64,000 nt of DNA from a virus. Positions 42,780 through 49,793 of this stretch are shown here, in pieces. Every line of letters begins with the position of its first letter. Within the stretch, counting starts at the first letter, position 1. The position numbers and the translations under genes are program-made. The stretch covers positions 36,370 through 100,369 of the IMG/VR virus record IMGVR_UViG_3300046698_000540; one strand, written 5' to 3'. The notes beneath the pieces are model-generated. The model made no database searches. It worked only from the letters and a program-made list of their open reading frames with translations, and was not told where the DNA came from.

Positions 42780-43009
42780 CATGCCGCGTTCTCGAAATGG
42801 AACCGCTCGCTGCGGCTGTAGCCCGGCCGCGGATTCCTGACCGTCCACGAGCCGTCCGCCTTCTCGCGCAACATCGTGCGCAGCTTCGAAGGCCCTGACT
42901 GAACCCCAATGCTCAGGGCCCCGGTCGTAGTGGCGAAGGTGTTGAACTCCACTCCCATCGCGCGCAACATGTTCCGCAGAATTCTGTTCTGTCTCTGTAG
43001 TCTTTTCAT
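42779..43009 (-). CDS. Hypothetical protein behind element C
   Basis: 76 residues (MKRLQRQNRILRNMLRAMGV). A basic helical start is followed by VQSGPSKLRTMLREKADGSW. The start lies 17 bases after the SD loop of element C. Function unknown. Confidence 0.65.
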   Translation of the reverse strand: MKRLQRQNRILRNMLRAMGVEFNTFATTTGALSIGVQSGPSKLRTMLREKADGSWTVRNPRPGYSRSERFHFENAA

Positions 43010-43021
43010 ATTCGTGTTTGT

Positions 43022-43112
43022 CTCATCCTTTCCATGAGGGCTTTCGCCTAACGGCCCGCCTCCTTTTCGGGCCGTTTTCGGGGAGTTGCCGACTCCCCAT
43101 CTTCAGGGCGAT
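43022..43112 (-). ncRNA. Hammerhead-like element C with SD hairpin
   Basis: Stem I UCGCC/GGCGA, core CUGAAGA plus one U, stem II GGGGAGU/ACUCCCC, GAAA, stem III ACGGCCC/GGGCCGU, UA; cut predicted between 43049 and 43048. Upstream stop TAA at 43114-43112 overlaps it. SD hairpin CUCAU-GGAAAGG-AUGAG. Confidence 0.8.
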
Positions 43113-43891
43113 TACGCGGCGGCCGACTGCTTCTCCGTGGCCGCTTCCCACTTCGCGTACACTTCCTCCCACGCGGCGTCCGCGCCAATTTCCTTGGCCT
43201 TCACCCGCGCTTCCTCCACCAGCTTCACGTGCGCCGGTTTCATCGACGACTTCCAGGTCGCCTCCGCCTTCTTCCGATCGCCCGCGGCCGCCAGCAACCC
43301 TTCCAGGTCCTTGGCGCCGTAGAACTCGATCGCGCCGTTGCCCAGCGGATCCGTGCACTCGACCGCGATCGGCGTCTTCTTCGCCGTCGTGCGCAGCCCA
43401 ACCACCGTGAACTCGTACGGGTACTGGGGATCCAGGTCGTCGTCCGGGTCGGGCACGTGATACTTACGCCCGAGCCATTCCGGATTCACACCCTCGAAGT
43501 CCTTCGCCCGCTCGATCCACAGCGTCTGCATCGAGGGAACCGGCGCGCCGGCTTCGTTCCGGTACACCAGGTCCACGGCCACATACGGCGCCGTAACCGC
43601 GAAGTCCTCGACCGCCACCTGACGGCTGCCGAGCGCCTGCTCCACGATCTTCTCGAAGTCTCCGTCCGCGATTCCCAGGTCCACCGAGAACCCAAGACTC
43701 ACGTACCCGGAGTCCGTCGCGTCGTCCGATTCCTCGACCTTCACCGAGACTTTCGCCCGCGCTACCAGAGTTTCCAGTTTTGCGAGGATCTCGGATCGAA
43801 TGGCGGCCGTCGTCGCTTCGTCGAACTTCACCGGCACGAATTGCGATTTTTCCGCGACTGCAACTGCTTCTTTTCTGTTCTTGTTTGCCAT
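43112..43891 (-). CDS. Hypothetical protein behind element B
   Basis: 259 residues (MANKNRKEAVAVAEKSQFVP). Helix-rich N-terminus, a beta-rich core (SGYVSLGFSVDLGIADGDFE) and a helical C-terminus ending AAWEEVYAKWEAATEKQSAAA-like residues. No motif identifies it. It is the largest protein of the ribozyme array and could be an abundant middle protein. Confidence 0.65.
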   Translation of the reverse strand: MANKNRKEAVAVAEKSQFVPVKFDEATTAAIRSEILAKLETLVARAKVSVKVEESDDATDSGYVSLGFSVDLGIADGDFEKIVEQALGSRQVAVEDFAVTAPYVAVDLVYRNEAGAPVPSMQTLWIERAKDFEGVNPEWLGRKYHVPDPDDDLDPQYPYEFTVVGLRTTAKKTPIAVECTDPLGNGAIEFYGAKDLEGLLAAAGDRKKAEATWKSSMKPAHVKLVEEARVKAKEIGADAAWEEVYAKWEAATEKQSAAA

Positions 43892-43903
43892 AACGTTTGT
43901 AAA

Positions 43904-43981
43904 CCCGTCCTTTCCACGGGGGCTTTCGCCGACGCCTCACGGCGTTTCGACCTGGCGCCACCAGGCCTTCATCGGGGCGAA
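43904..43981 (-). ncRNA. Hammerhead-like element B with SD hairpin
   Basis: Stem I UUCGCC/GGCGAA, core CCGAUGA plus one A, stem II GGCCUGG/CCAGGUC (loop UGGCG), GAAA, stem III CGCC/GGCG, then UC with classical C17; cut predicted between 43931 and 43930. SD hairpin CCCGU-GGAAAGG-ACGGG. Upstream TAG abuts it. Confidence 0.8.
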
Positions 43982-44383
43982 CTACTCTACGCTTGTGTGA
44001 ATCCGGTTGCACCGGCAGCCTGGGGAATCGCAGAACTCGCTTTCCGCGTCCGCTTCGCTCACCAGGTCCTTGAACTGAAGCGGCTCCGATTCCAGATCCT
44101 CGTCGTACACCGAGGCCACCTGGGCCATGGACGTTCTTGCATCCTCGGCCGCGCCTGGCAGCGAGTCGTACCCTGCGTCGGTCAGTTCGTTGATCCTGGT
44201 TTCGATCAACCCGTTTGGCCCCACCGGATCCATTTCTTCGGAAGTGCATCCCGTTTCCGGATCCGTCTCTTCGCGCAAAAAGTCCGCGGCCAAGACCTCA
44301 TCCTGCATTGCCTCCCGGCAGTCCTCGCAGGGCTCTTCCAAATGCTGGCAATCTTCGCAACGAACTACTATTCCTTTTGCCAT
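43982..44383 (-). CDS. Cys-rich acidic protein behind element A
   Basis: 133 residues from MAKGIVVRCEDCQHLEEPCE, with CEDCQHLEEPCEDC and later CDSPGCRCNRI, a probable two-part zinc site separated by an acidic stretch. The ATG follows the SD loop of element A by ~14 bases. It is the first clear gene downstream of the 45.05-kb promoter. Function unknown. Confidence 0.65.
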   Translation of the reverse strand: MAKGIVVRCEDCQHLEEPCEDCREAMQDEVLAADFLREETDPETGCTSEEMDPVGPNGLIETRINELTDAGYDSLPGAAEDARTSMAQVASVYDEDLESEPLQFKDLVSEADAESEFCDSPGCRCNRIHTSVE

Positions 44384-44393
44384 ATCGTTCAAC

Positions 44394-44480
44394 CAGGTCC
44401 TTTCCACCTGAGCTTTCGCCTATTCATGCCGTCTGGACATAAATTTCGGCCGGGCGCTGCCCAGCCATCTTCAGGACGAA
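44394..44480 (-). ncRNA. Hammerhead-like element A with SD hairpin
   Basis: Stem I UUCGUC/GGCGAA, core CUGAAGA plus one U, stem II GGCUGGG/CCCGGCC, GAAA, stem III UUUAUGUC/GGCAUGAA, UA; cut predicted between 44421 and 44420. SD hairpin CAGGU-GGAAAGG-ACCUG. A short frame ending KYNSS* would stop in the core, as in element I. Confidence 0.8.
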
Positions 44481-45032
44481 TTGTATTTTCCCACCACACT
44501 TCCCGCGGGGTTATGAGGCCCGCGGGTTCGCTTTGAATTCGACTCTCCAGTTTGCTTCCCAGTCCGAACGTTGCCCAAGTTGGGCGCCCCCGTCAGGGGA
44601 CCGTGTTACACCAGGCCAATTCGCCGCATCGTAAATCCCAGGGGCAAGCTCGTTCTGCCCAAAAATGTCACGACGATCTTCGCCGGGGACGTTTGCGGGG
44701 ACATGGTGATTCGACCGGGTAGCGAATGTCATCTGAGAAAGGAAAGGTATTAAAATGACATCCGTCGCCGGAGCCGTTTTCCGTATTCAATTGTCAAATA
44801 TCGCTTGGGTGCCTTCCCCGATCGGGAGCGGTTGGAGGGATTGTGCTGTGGCGGGAGTGGCCAGGGCTTTTGAGTCGTCGCGGCTTTTCACCAGCACCGA
44901 AATGCTGTGCACCTTGATAGGTAACGCCGAAACTTCCACCTCACCGAAGTGAGGACCGTTTCTGCCACCCGGTAGCACCGCCCCCGAAAGGGTCGGCCCC
45001 GGTTTGGTTCCCCCTTGTGAGGGGAGGGGTAT
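44481..45032 (-). other. Structured leader with doubtful small frames
   Basis: About 550 bases between the promoter at 45.05 kb and element A. It includes the UUCG-capped hairpin CCTCAC-TTCG-GTGAGG near 44940-44960 and other GC stems. Minus-strand frames 44787-44978 (63 residues, GTG) and 44511-44732 (73 residues), and plus-strand 44755-44952 (65 residues, after GGAAAGG), are all possible, but none has a recognised domain and I do not call a gene with confidence. Confidence 0.4.
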
Positions 45033-45038
45033 GATTTA

Positions 45039-45067
45039 AGTATAGTATATCGTTGGGTATTTGTAAA
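45039..45067 (-). promoter_or_regulatory. Sigma70-like promoter, copy 1
   Basis: TTTACA (45067-45062), 17-base spacer ending GATATAC, TATACT (45044-45039), then TTAAATCATACC. A near-identical promoter occurs at 49759-49787. It should drive the ribozyme array. Confidence 0.8.
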
Positions 45068-45081
45068 GGGGTGTAAGTGTA

Positions 45082-45157
45082 TGAAAACAAAGGAGATGTT
45101 ATTATTGGTTGTAACCTATTGAAAACAAAGGAAATATAGTTGTGGTTGGGGGGTATT
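45082..45157 (+). repeat. Two imperfect 38-bp tandem repeats
   Basis: TGAAAACAAAGGA begins at 45082 and again at 45120; each copy continues with an A/T-rich part and a GTTGxxGG-like G-rich part. They lie just upstream (relative to minus-strand transcription) of promoter copy 1 and could bind a regulator or replication protein. Confidence 0.55.
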
Positions 45158-45966
45158 GATTAAATTGATGGTGGAAGGGTGTTTTGGGGTCTCTCGCTTA
45201 TCCCTGCCTTTTTTGAATCCATGCTTTCCTTCGTGGCACGCTCACGTGTGAGTGTCTCCTGTCCATACCATTCCCATGCCGGCTCTTAATGCGGGGGGTG
45301 TGATTCCCACCATAGACCCACCTGAGGAAGCCCAAATAAAAGTCCGCGGCCGGGCGCACCCATCCGGCCTGCCGAATCGTAGCGAGCCTAACGCGCGCTG
45401 AGCCTACGCATTGCTTTTCTATACGCGGCGGGGGCTTGATGCATGGCCAGGGCGTAGGGGGTGTGATAGGACGCCTGAGGAGCAAAGACAGAGGGGTAGG
45501 ACAGGGCTTAGCAGGGGAAGAAGGGGCAGCGTGGCATATGGGAAGCGGGCTGACGATAGGGGATATGCGGGGGGGTACTGGGTAGAGGGGGTATAACAAG
45601 CATCTCAAGGGAGAACACAGGAAGGGAAGGAAAGGCTTTCCAGGCGGCATTTTTTCAGGGGATCTGGTATACAGAGGGCCTGTCGGGGGAGGGGGGAACA
45701 AAGGGCTCTTGGGCGCGGATTTTTTCGAGGAGAAAAAGGCCCTTTACGAAACACTTCCCCTCGGGGGTTGTGGTGGGGGTCTTGGTGGGGTCTTGGTACG
45801 GTAGGGGCTATCGGAGCACTTTGGGGAAAGCTGGTAGGTTACCCTTCTCCTTCAGGCGGCCTTTTTTCGGGGGGTCTCCAGGCACTGGAGTGTTCTTCGC
45901 AAAGGAGGCCGATCGGGAGGGCCTAAGTACCATATTGCTGGCGCCGGCCAACCGAAGCTGGCCAAT
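45158..45966. other. Non-coding, strand-asymmetric region
   Basis: About 0.8 kb with no convincing gene. The plus strand is strikingly G-rich and C-poor in places (for example GGGGGAGGGGGGAACAAAGG around 45688), unlike the coding flanks. The only long frame (minus, 45198-45701) encodes a Pro/Ser-rich low-complexity peptide and lacks a ribosome site. A replication origin or regulatory region is possible. Confidence 0.5.
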
Positions 45967-46491
45967 CTAACCGTGCCTGAACAACGCTATAGCAGTACCC
46001 AACAAGCTGCAGAGCACCGCGATGAGGGCCAATGCGAAAGCCCAATTGGCGCTCGACTGAGATGCTTTGCCTGCCAACTCCGAGCGAGATTCCCTTAGAA
46101 AGCGAAGATCGTTTTCCACCAGTTGCTTATAGGCGTCGTGTTCCACGCGTGTATAGCAGTTGGCGGCCGTCCTCACCTGGTCTTCTTTGATGGCTTCCAC
46201 CTCCGAAGACATCAGCTTCTGGAAAGCGGCATGTTCTTGCTTGGTGAAGAACTGTGCTGCCTGGTCCTTGAGCGAGGACCTGAACTCGTTCATGGTCTCC
46301 AGGCGCTTCCCCATCTCGTCCCGGAACTGATCGGTGAATCTCTCCAGTAGCCCCTGTTCGCGAAGGTGCGCCTGCCAGCGCTCGTTCTCCAGTTCCTTAC
46401 AGCCCTGCACCTCTCTCTTGAGCACCACCAAAGCCGCAGAGTTCGCACTGAGTATATCGTCCTGCTCTTGCATTGAGAGAGGCTTAGCCAT
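45967..46491 (-). CDS. Coiled-coil protein with C-terminal membrane anchor
   Basis: 174 residues. A long charged helical region (residues ~1-145) ends in one hydrophobic helix (WAFALALIAVLCSLLGTAIA) and a short RHG tail. A tail-anchored coiled coil is similar to holin/antiholin or spanin-like partners, but no specific family was recognised. It is four bases after the HTH gene. Confidence 0.65.
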   Translation of the reverse strand: MAKPLSMQEQDDILSANSAALVVLKREVQGCKELENERWQAHLREQGLLERFTDQFRDEMGKRLETMNEFRSSLKDQAAQFFTKQEHAAFQKLMSSEVEAIKEDQVRTAANCYTRVEHDAYKQLVENDLRFLRESRSELAGKASQSSANWAFALALIAVLCSLLGTAIALFRHG

Positions 46492-46495
46492 ACTC

Positions 46496-47092
46496 TTAGT
46501 TTATGCTTGAAAGCAACCCTTCTGGCGGGGGATTTTTTGCCAAATACTTCTGGATCGGGTAAAGACCGTAGGGCTTCATCTCGACGAATACCCGGCCGAG
46601 GCGTTGCTCTAACCGGTACACTTCGTGGAAGAACTCCCCTCGGCTTATGCGCATTTGCTGGCAGCAAAGCTTCCAAGGGGCGCCTTGAAGGAAATGCAAA
46701 CGGAACACATGCGCTGGTATGGAAGTCAACCTATTTACGGCGATTTTTTCAAAGTCGATCGCGAAGTCTATTTCTTCGTGCCTGATATTCGACCACTGGA
46801 AGCTCACAGCATGCTGCCATTGGTAAAAGCACTTCCGGAACACTCCCCGGAAAACACAGTTGCAAAGGATGGGGTGCCCAAATCCGTAGCCCGCAAAGAC
46901 TACACCCAAACCTTCACACTTCATGCACATGCCATCGGCAAGAGACGCCAAAGAACCGCGCTTGAAAGTACCCAGGCGAATCGCCTCATCCCGTGCGGCA
47001 CACACCTGGGTTTTGCGCTGTTCCTGCTCTTTTTGATAGGCCGGAACAGAGCGCGAAAACCGATTCAAAAGTCTGGTTTCAGGAATGCTCAA
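46496..47092 (-). CDS. Zinc-finger/HTH protein, possible late-gene regulator
   Basis: 198 residues. GMCMKCEGLGVVFAGYG with CNC forms a DnaJ-like or zinc-ribbon pair, and APWKLCCQQMRISRGEFFHE then VYRLEQRLG is a sigma region 4-like helix-turn-helix. Phage late regulators and antitermination-type proteins combine such features. Regulation of transcription is inferred. Confidence 0.6.
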   Translation of the reverse strand: MSIPETRLLNRFSRSVPAYQKEQEQRKTQVCAARDEAIRLGTFKRGSLASLADGMCMKCEGLGVVFAGYGFGHPILCNCVFRGVFRKCFYQWQHAVSFQWSNIRHEEIDFAIDFEKIAVNRLTSIPAHVFRLHFLQGAPWKLCCQQMRISRGEFFHEVYRLEQRLGRVFVEMKPYGLYPIQKYLAKNPPPEGLLSSIN

Positions 47093-47098
47093 AGCTCA

Positions 47099-47581
47099 TT
47101 ATATGGCAGGCAGGGGTGAATCGTACGCCTTCTCGCACCAGGACGTCACCGGGATGAGAACCAGGCACCGGCGGCGGGCTTCATTGAAGAGCTTGCGGTA
47201 GGGTGGGTAGTTGACCAGGAACTCTTCGGGCGATTTTTTCCGCAGGGCAGCCGCTTCCCGATCGGCGGCATCGTAGGAACGCATTGCGTTCTGCTCGACC
47301 TGAACAATTCGCGCCGCCTGGAGGAGATCGGCATGGCGCTCGACGTACAGGATGGAGTTGAGTAGTTGGGAATCTTTCATGCTCCGAACACGGATTTTTT
47401 TTCCGTCTCGGGATTCCCACACCATGTTGCAGGGGCCTGGCATCCTCTCTTTGCGCGGCCGTTTATTTGCCACTGCTCCACTCATAGGCTCATCCCCATC
47501 ATCGTCCTCGCGCGGCTCTACGTCAAAGAAACCGCCTAGAGCCATTGCGTCTTCGGTCGCCATTTCAGCATATTCGCCCAT
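47099..47581 (-). CDS. Hypothetical protein
   Basis: 160 residues (MGEYAEMATEDAMALGGFFD). An acidic N-terminus is followed by a helical region (MKDSQLLNSILYVERHADLL) and PPYRKLFNEARRRC. Located six bases upstream of the HTH gene. Function unknown. Confidence 0.6.
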   Translation of the reverse strand: MGEYAEMATEDAMALGGFFDVEPREDDDGDEPMSGAVANKRPRKERMPGPCNMVWESRDGKKIRVRSMKDSQLLNSILYVERHADLLQAARIVQVEQNAMRSYDAADREAAALRKKSPEEFLVNYPPYRKLFNEARRRCLVLIPVTSWCEKAYDSPLPAI

Positions 47582-47585
47582 AACC

Positions 47586-47852
47586 TCATCTCCTCATGAA
47601 CTCGAAAAGCTGCTGCCCTGTTTGCGCGATCGCGCCCGCCACGATTGCCTTGGCTCTCTTCGCTGGCGTCAGATCATAATGGGGAAGCGAGGGATGCTCT
47701 TGGAACCAGGCTTTCCGTAAGCCGATTTTTTTCGCCATAGCGTGCAGCTCTTCCGGACTGTCGGCGTACATGTGGCAGGAAGGCTTGAGCCTGAAACACC
47801 GCGGTGCGTGGCTGCCACCCCACACCCTTAGAGGATCAACGTAAACGCTCAA
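47586..47852 (-). CDS. DUF4031 protein
   Basis: 88 residues. MSVYVDPLRVWGG, CHMYADSPEELHAMAKKIGL, WFQEHPSLPHYDLTPAKRAK are the characteristic blocks of DUF4031 proteins, frequent in phages and bacteria with no known role. The start overlaps the upstream stop. Confidence 0.85.
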   Translation of the reverse strand: MSVYVDPLRVWGGSHAPRCFRLKPSCHMYADSPEELHAMAKKIGLRKAWFQEHPSLPHYDLTPAKRAKAIVAGAIAQTGQQLFEFMRR

Positions 47853-48049
47853 GAGTCGAACCCTCCGTGCTCCTCAAGGATGGCATCGATCAGCTTGGAA
47901 GCATCTCCGATGTTTAGCTCCCTCCAATGAGCGCCTGGAAAACCTGTGATCTCCTCAGCCATGTCGTCCAGGTCCGTTTCCTCGAGATCGTGCTTATCGG
48001 ACAGCTTCTCGATGTAATCCTGCTGCGCCCGCGTCATTGGTTTGGGCAT
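47849..48049 (-). CDS. Small acidic helical protein
   Basis: 66 residues (MPKPMTRAQQDYIEKLSDKH). TRAQQDYIEKLSDKHDLEE followed by a second helix resembles the small DUF3072-type helical proteins (QxxYLxxLxxxxG pattern), though the match is partial. It overlaps both neighbours by a few bases. Confidence 0.6.
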   Translation of the reverse strand: MPKPMTRAQQDYIEKLSDKHDLEETDLDDMAEEITGFPGAHWRELNIGDASKLIDAILEEHGGFDS

Positions 48050-48297
48050 GCTCTTCTCCCCGATCGGCGAATCTCGATCTTGAGCTTCTCCAATTGGCCT
48101 GAGTAGCGAATCAGTTTCCTCTCCAACAGCCGGATTTTTTCCAGGTGGTTTTCGATGTAGCCCCGAAGAGCGTACACCCGCTTGCTCAGATAAATTCGGC
48201 GGCGCCGGAGAGGATCAGCCCGTTTCGTGTATTCCTTGGCTTGCTGGATCGCCCGCTCCCGAGCAGCTTGGTTGTTCCTGTAGCAGGCTTTGGTCAT
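48034..48297 (-). CDS. Basic coiled-coil protein
   Basis: 87 residues from MTKACYRNNQAARERAIQQA, helical and Arg/Lys-rich (LEKIRLLERKLIRYSGQLEK). It overlaps the 3' end of the YkgJ-like gene by about 83 bases in another frame, unusual here; GTG 48312 is an alternative start. Function unknown. Confidence 0.5.
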   Translation of the reverse strand: MTKACYRNNQAARERAIQQAKEYTKRADPLRRRRIYLSKRVYALRGYIENHLEKIRLLERKLIRYSGQLEKLKIEIRRSGRRACPNQ

Positions 48298-48835
48298 CTT
48301 CTCCGTCCTCAACTTCGCATTCGACTACCATGTGGTCCACCTGGTCGATCATGTGCTCCATTGCTTCCGCACCGGAAATTTCCGGGAGCGGCTTATCCCC
48401 ATCCAGTTCCAAAATCATGGACATGGATTTCATAAGGTCCATAAATGCTTCGACCTTCATGGGAGTTCTGGCCTTACACCCATGGCCGCAATCCAGGGTC
48501 AAAATAGGGTGGCCAAACATCCGGCAGACCAGCGGCCGATCCTCGTAGATGGAACAGCGCCCATCCCTCAGGAACTCGCAAGGCTTGTTCAAGCCCAAAG
48601 TGGGCATCATCACCTGTTCATTGAGCCCATGAATGGCCGGCAGCAGGACAGCATTGTGCTTCTCAATCAGGTAAAGGGCCTCCACGGGCATGACCGGAAC
48701 GTTTGCGCAATCTTTCTGGCAAAGCCCCTTGCAATGGATATGTGGAACCATTCTCCACAGGCGCTTCATGTTGAAGATCTGCTGCCGGGTGAGCTTTCGA
48801 TGGGAGACTATTCGTAGGGCTTTCACTGTGTTCAC
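48215..48835 (-). CDS. YkgJ-like Cys-cluster protein, copy 2
   Basis: 206 residues with a GTG start (48835, or GTG 48826). HCKGLCQKDC, CEFLRDGRCSIYEDRPLVCR and DCGHGC match the YkgJ Zn/Fe-chelating pattern although the first cluster is CxxxCxxxC rather than CxxCxxCC. It lies just after a terminator-like hairpin. Function unknown. Confidence 0.75.
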   Translation of the reverse strand: MNTVKALRIVSHRKLTRQQIFNMKRLWRMVPHIHCKGLCQKDCANVPVMPVEALYLIEKHNAVLLPAIHGLNEQVMMPTLGLNKPCEFLRDGRCSIYEDRPLVCRMFGHPILTLDCGHGCKARTPMKVEAFMDLMKSMSMILELDGDKPLPEISGAEAMEHMIDQVDHMVVECEVEDGEDDQSLLQEQPSCSGAGDPASQGIHETG

Positions 48836-48837
48836 CT

Positions 48838-48864
48838 GAAAAATCCCCGCGGCCAGGTCGCGGG
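48838..48864 (-). terminator. Terminator-like hairpin before YkgJ copy 2
   Basis: CCCGCG/CGCGGG stem with a short loop followed by ATTTTT on the minus strand, directly in front of the GTG start. Two 13-bp direct repeats of GCAGGGCACAGAG lie just upstream (48866-48878 and 48891-48903). Confidence 0.6.
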
Positions 48865-48933
48865 ACTCTGTGCCCTGCCTTTCGCTAAAGCTCTGTGCCC
48901 TGCGATTGACTTTGACCCGGCCGCCGAGAACTT

Positions 48934-49209
48934 TTATGCGCTCTTCCGGAGCGCGGACAACTCCTCCACGCGGCGCCTGAAGTCGGCTGACGCCTCCTTG
49001 AAGCTCGCCGTTTGCAGGCTGTGTTTCGTAGGATCGCCCGTGAGAAGTCGCGCCTGACGGACATCGTACACGAAATACGTCCTCTTCCGGCTGCCGTCCT
49101 CAAGGATATCCATTTGCAGAAACATCCAAACGCCTTTCGCCGACTGCTTCACGAGGCTGCTGGCCGAATCTTTCACCGCTACGCTGCGGAGCCGCCTGAT
49201 TTTACTCAT
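48934..49209 (-). CDS. Hypothetical protein
   Basis: 91 residues (MSKIRRLRSVAVKDSASSLV). Basic start, then a beta section (RKRTYFVYDVRQARLLTGD) and a charged helix. The start overlaps the end of the upstream gene by eight bases. Function unknown. Confidence 0.6.
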   Translation of the reverse strand: MSKIRRLRSVAVKDSASSLVKQSAKGVWMFLQMDILEDGSRKRTYFVYDVRQARLLTGDPTKHSLQTASFKEASADFRRRVEELSALRKSA

Positions 49210-49645
49210 ACTCCGTTTCGGTGTCCTCCGTCTCTTCCGCTTCCTCCAGCTCCTCTTCCGATCTGGACGAAGCCGCGGCCAATCCCGCCGCCCGCCATTT
49301 TTTCAGAACGGCGAGGGGGATGGGGCATGTTTTCACCTCGGACACGGCGACGTTGTAGGTGACGTCGATTCCAGTTTCCAGGTTAACTTCTTCCTCCTCG
49401 GGGGCTTCGCCGTTGGCGTAGACGAACTGCATAATCAACCGGGGGCCCTCCAGAGTGTCCACGAACCCATGATAAGGGCCGAAGTTGAACTCTTCGTGTT
49501 CCAACGCAAGTTCCTTGGTCCGTTCCTCGCTGTAAACCAGCGTGAGGGAATCCCCCTTCTTGAGGTTCGCCGGCAGCTTCAGAAACCACTTCTTCTCTGG
49601 TGGGTCTTTTTTCGGCTCTTCTTTTTTGGCGGCTTTTCTTGGCAT
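49202..49645 (-). CDS. Hypothetical protein with acidic tail
   Basis: 147 residues (MPRKAAKKEEPKKDPPEKKW). Basic N-terminus, beta-rich middle (SLTLVYSEERTKELALEHEE) and a Glu/Asp/Thr-rich C-terminus. AAAAGGAG precedes the ATG. First gene after promoter copy 2. Confidence 0.65.
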   Translation of the reverse strand: MPRKAAKKEEPKKDPPEKKWFLKLPANLKKGDSLTLVYSEERTKELALEHEEFNFGPYHGFVDTLEGPRLIMQFVYANGEAPEEEEVNLETGIDVTYNVAVSEVKTCPIPLAVLKKWRAAGLAAASSRSEEELEEAEETEDTETEYE

Positions 49646-49758
49646 TTCTTCTCCTTTTCAGATTCGAAGGGCCAGGACACTCGCCCCGGCCCTTTGCATC
49701 GGACATTCTCAAGTCATCAATTGTGCCCACCTCAGTTTGAGATGGGAAGGTATGATTA

Positions 49759-49787
49759 AGTATAGTATATCTAGAGCTTTTTGTAAA
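49759..49787 (-). promoter_or_regulatory. Sigma70-like promoter, copy 2
   Basis: TTTACA (49787-49782), 17-base spacer ending GATATAC, TATACT (49764-49759), then TTAATCATACC. The spacer 3' half and downstream bases match copy 1 at 45.05 kb. The ~107-base leader contains a GGGCC/GGCCC hairpin. Confidence 0.8.
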
Positions 49788-49793
49788 GGGAGA

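Noticed and set aside
37905-44480. Regularly spaced repeats as a CRISPR-like array
   Set aside because: Repeats are not identical, spacers are genes, and conservation is in RNA pairing rather than sequence.
44755-44952. 65-residue plus-strand gene after GGAAAGG
   Set aside because: Good SD spacing, but antisense to the leader of the ribozyme operon and no recognisable protein features.
45198-45701. 167-residue minus-strand frame
   Set aside because: Pro/Ser/Arg-rich low-complexity translation, no ribosome site and no domain; the base composition explains the open frame.
36650-49310. Recurring GATTTTTTC on the plus strand as a regulatory motif
   Set aside because: Most copies are Lys codons AAA in minus-strand genes, with no constant position relative to genes.
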